Shown here: positions 62,172 through 64,000 of the stretch, in pieces | Numbering within the stretch: position 1 is the stretch's first letter | Layout: each line of letters begins with the position of its first letter | Source: Salinarimonas sp046292825 | GTDB taxonomy: Bacteria; Pseudomonadota; Alphaproteobacteria; Rhizobiales; Beijerinckiaceae | Direction of reading: 5' to 3' | Assembly: GCF_046292825.1 (NCBI RefSeq) | Contig: NZ_JBKBQG010000008.1 | Coordinates: 49,870 to 113,869, forward strand | DNA length: 64,000 bases | Made by a program: the position numbers and the translations under genes | The notes under the pieces: model-generated | Database searches by the model: none | Told to the model about the DNA's origin: nothing | Seen by the model: only the letters and a program-made list of their open reading frames with translations

Positions 62172-62344
62172 CAGCCGCGCTTCATTTGATGCTTGGCTTG
62201 CTCCTCTGCTCAATATACGACCGGAAGCGACCTGAGGTCGGAAGTAGGGAATCTGCCTGATGATAGCCGCGATCACACCCGGCTCCCATGCCAAGCATGG
62301 GGCGTCGAACAAGCCTCGCCGCAATGTCCGTATAGAGAGCGCTC

Positions 62345-63172
62345 CTACTCTTCCACCCGGATCGTGATGGGGTCTTCGTAAAGCATGAACCGATCTTCTC
62401 CGGGGCGCGTGGCCGTGAACACGACCGCCCTAGCGGGCGTCGCTCCGCCACATGAGCGGCTGACGCGGTAGCCTACCCCTCCATCTGACCAAACGCCCGT
62501 GGCGAGTTCCGGCAGATACTCGAACACATCTTCCCAGGATGGCGGCTGCTCGCCGCAGCGCCCGCGCTTTGCGTGGATCACCACCGACTCGCCTACCCTC
62601 ACCTCAGAAAGCTCACGCCAATAAATGCGCTGGTCAGTCATGTCGATCACACGCGGGCCGGGTTCGGGCCGCTTCCTTTGGATGGCCGCGCTTTCCGACT
62701 CCTGCCAACCGCTCAATCCGATCATGCCGCCGCCAGCGGCCAACAACACAAGGGCGACGATACCGGCAATCTGCCAGTGATGGACGCGGCGGGACGCTGT
62801 AGCAGGATGGGGCGGTGCGATCCCTTCGGGGGTGCCCGTGTGTCCGTTCGCGTCGCCGTTGGCCTGTTCGGTGGCAGGCGTGCGCCGATGGGCATCTTCA
62901 TAAAGCCGGTGCCAGTACGGCAGCGCATCGGCCATGTCCTCCACGCGAAGCAGCAGGGTCAGGATGCGGAAGTTGCGGCGGCTGGGGGTGTGCAACCCCC
63001 TGCGCCAATTGTTCAGGCTTTTCAGCGCACTCTCGTACGCGCCGTCCGCCTTTTTCTTGGTCAGGTTGCAATATTCGCTGGCAAGCTGGTCGTTATCGAC
63101 ATGGCCGCGCTCGATGCACAAAGCATCAAACAGCTTCCACCATTCTGCAAAACTGGCGAACTTATCCCCCAT
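62345..63172 (-). CDS. Membrane protein with HTH-like N terminus, 275 aa
   Basis: The first 110 residues (FAEWWKLFDALCIERGHVDN, ALKSLNNWRRGLHTPSRRNF) look like a helical DNA-binding-type domain. One membrane helix follows (WQIAGIVALVLLAAGGGMIG, about 133-152), then an extracytoplasmic domain with paired Cys (GRCGEQPPSW, RSCGGATPARAV). A one-helix protein linking a cytosolic HTH to an external domain suggests signal sensing. Not recognised by name. Confidence 0.65.
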   Translation of the reverse strand: MGDKFASFAEWWKLFDALCIERGHVDNDQLASEYCNLTKKKADGAYESALKSLNNWRRGLHTPSRRNFRILTLLLRVEDMADALPYWHRLYEDAHRRTPATEQANGDANGHTGTPEGIAPPHPATASRRVHHWQIAGIVALVLLAAGGGMIGLSGWQESESAAIQRKRPEPGPRVIDMTDQRIYWRELSEVRVGESVVIHAKRGRCGEQPPSWEDVFEYLPELATGVWSDGGVGYRVSRSCGGATPARAVVFTATRPGEDRFMLYEDPITIRVEE

Positions 63173-63419
63173 GCCGTCCCCTCACGCGGCTCTTTTTTCC
63201 TTTCTAGCCAGACCGGGACTCCCGATCAAGCTTTTGAGAAGGATCGCCTATTCGGCGCGTTTTCCGATTTTTCCATGCCTTCCAACTTTGCCGGTGACAC
63301 CTGCTGGTAGCCACCCTTATGAAAATAATCGGGCGGCGCGTCGCACGGGTCGCAGTCGTGCGCCTGTTCGCATATGAGGCGGGCGGCATGAACAATCTTT
63401 ACGGAAGCCGGGGCCACCT

Positions 63420-63713
63420 ATGACCAACCAACACAAACATTTCCTGTGGCCTGCCGCACTTCTCTTAGGCGGGCTTATGTTCACCGTGGCGGGCGCATCG
63501 AGCGCGCTTGCCTGCAGGGGTACGGCGGAATACCCGGACGTGGCGTCCCAGCTGGCCGCCGCCTCGTTGCCCGCCGACAGGAAAGCCGACCTTACCCGGC
63601 AACTCGAAAGGGGCCGCGCCCTGCACGACCGCGCCCATCAACAGAACGACACCGGAGCCATGCGGGAGTCGCTGACGATCCTCGACCGCATCAAAGCCGC
63701 GCTACCGAGGTAA
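63420..63713 (+). CDS. Small exported protein, 97 aa
   Basis: A signal peptide (HKHFLWPAALLLGGLMFTVA, cleavage probably after SSALA) precedes a short helical domain with ASLPADRKADLTRQLERGRA and ALHDRAHQQNDTGAMRESLT. Not recognised. The next exported protein starts three bases after its stop, so the two are a unit. Confidence 0.65.
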   Translation: MTNQHKHFLWPAALLLGGLMFTVAGASSALACRGTAEYPDVASQLAAASLPADRKADLTRQLERGRALHDRAHQQNDTGAMRESLTILDRIKAALPR

Positions 63714-63716
63714 ACA

Positions 63717-64000
63717 ATGATGTTCCCGAGCTTGTCACGCTGCGGCGCGGTCTTCGCCGCGCTTTTCATGCTGGGCCTGATGGCCTGCCAGACAGCAGCG
63801 GCCGATAACGGCAACCGTCTGACGGCTGATCAGGTGCGTAGCACCTTTGTTGGGCGGGCATGGAGTCAGGGAACAGGAACGTTCATGTTCTCGCGGGATG
63901 GCACCTATCGGTATGACGATAGCCGTATGAGCGCGCGGGGCACCTATCAGATTGCCAATGACGGCGTGCTCTGCACGACCAACAGCAATTCGGGCGTGCG
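63717..64000 (+). CDS. Lipoprotein, cut by the window end
   Basis: Starts MMFPSLSRCGAVFAALFMLG with a lipobox LMAC (Cys about 24), then LTADQVRSTFVGRAWSQGTG and GTYRYDDSRMSARGTYQIAN, a pattern of small beta-rich lipoproteins. The 3' end lies beyond the window, so length and family are open. Two adjacent ATGs (63717, 63720) could start it. Confidence 0.65.
   Translation, partial: MMFPSLSRCGAVFAALFMLGLMACQTAAADNGNRLTADQVRSTFVGRAWSQGTGTFMFSRDGTYRYDDSRMSARGTYQIANDGVLCTTNSNSGV

Noticed and set aside
63226..63417. Minus-strand 63-codon frame opposite the small exported protein
   Set aside because: Begins with GTG without a ribosome site and directly abuts the divergent gene; sense is weak, so not listed as a gene.

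Overview
The window reads as chromosome of a high-GC alphaproteobacterium, most likely of the order Hyphomicrobiales (Rhizobiales). The evidence is an LdtR-type MarR regulator with a DUF6163-like membrane protein beside it, a 3-hydroxyisobutyryl-CoA hydrolase, an enol-lactonase, and rhizobial-style conjugation and quorum-sensing genes. Genus cannot be fixed from sequence reading alone.

1-10.4 kb looks like ordinary chromosome: HIBCH-type hydrolase, DUF6163 protein, ldtR, pcaD-like lactonase (minus), a SIS-domain sugar-phosphate protein (minus), an unrecognised 334-aa protein, a tandem gamma-glutamylcyclotransferase overlapping an unrecognised 195-aa protein, a recombinase-like 222-aa protein, and a phosphatase/ADP-ribosylglycohydrolase fusion. 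A scrap of an IS66-type transposase end at about 10.46 kb marks the border of the next region.

10.6-37.9 kb is a 27-kb block of twelve genes, all on the minus strand, which I interpret as a phage-defence island. In transcription order it holds a 1759-aa DEAD-type helicase with a DUF1998-like C terminus (DruE/DISARM-like), a DrmD-like SNF2 helicase, and an Eco57I/DrmMI-like adenine methylase. Next come a membrane GAF protein, two small unknowns, an ArdC/ImmA-IrrE-like metallopeptidase, an HNH nuclease and a 127-aa unknown. It ends with a NERD-pseudokinase-kinase-NTPase protein, a 612-aa protein and a 1641-aa HerA/FtsK-like ATPase. The last three match, in order and architecture, the MAD6-MAD7-MAD8 part of the methylation-associated defence system and more distantly DptF-DptG-DptH. 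No MAD1-MAD5 block is present; the DISARM-like helicases and methylase sit in its place. The kinase and methylase genes each carry a single-base frameshift in the sequence as given.

37.9-39.3 kb is a junction: a decayed large serine recombinase, then 47 bp identical in character to the 3' half of a tRNA-fMet gene (minus strand). This is the attachment-site duplicate left by integration of the next element.

39.3-64 kb is part of an integrative and conjugative element entered at tRNA-fMet. It contains a tyrosine integrase, an excisionase-like protein, a low-GC NERD protein, a four-gene operon (Phd-like regulator, SNF2 helicase, type III-like Mod and Res), a resolvase, a LuxR/LuxI quorum-sensing pair with a coupled 61-aa protein, ParA and a small CopG-like partner, a VirD4/TraG coupling protein, MazEF, a ParD-MNT antitoxin with a ruined HEPN toxin, a pRiA4b ORF-3 family protein, a relaxase with its MobC-like partner, small cargo genes, a membrane HTH-like protein, and two exported proteins, the last running off the window. 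The intact tRNA-fMet at the far end of this element should lie beyond position 64000.
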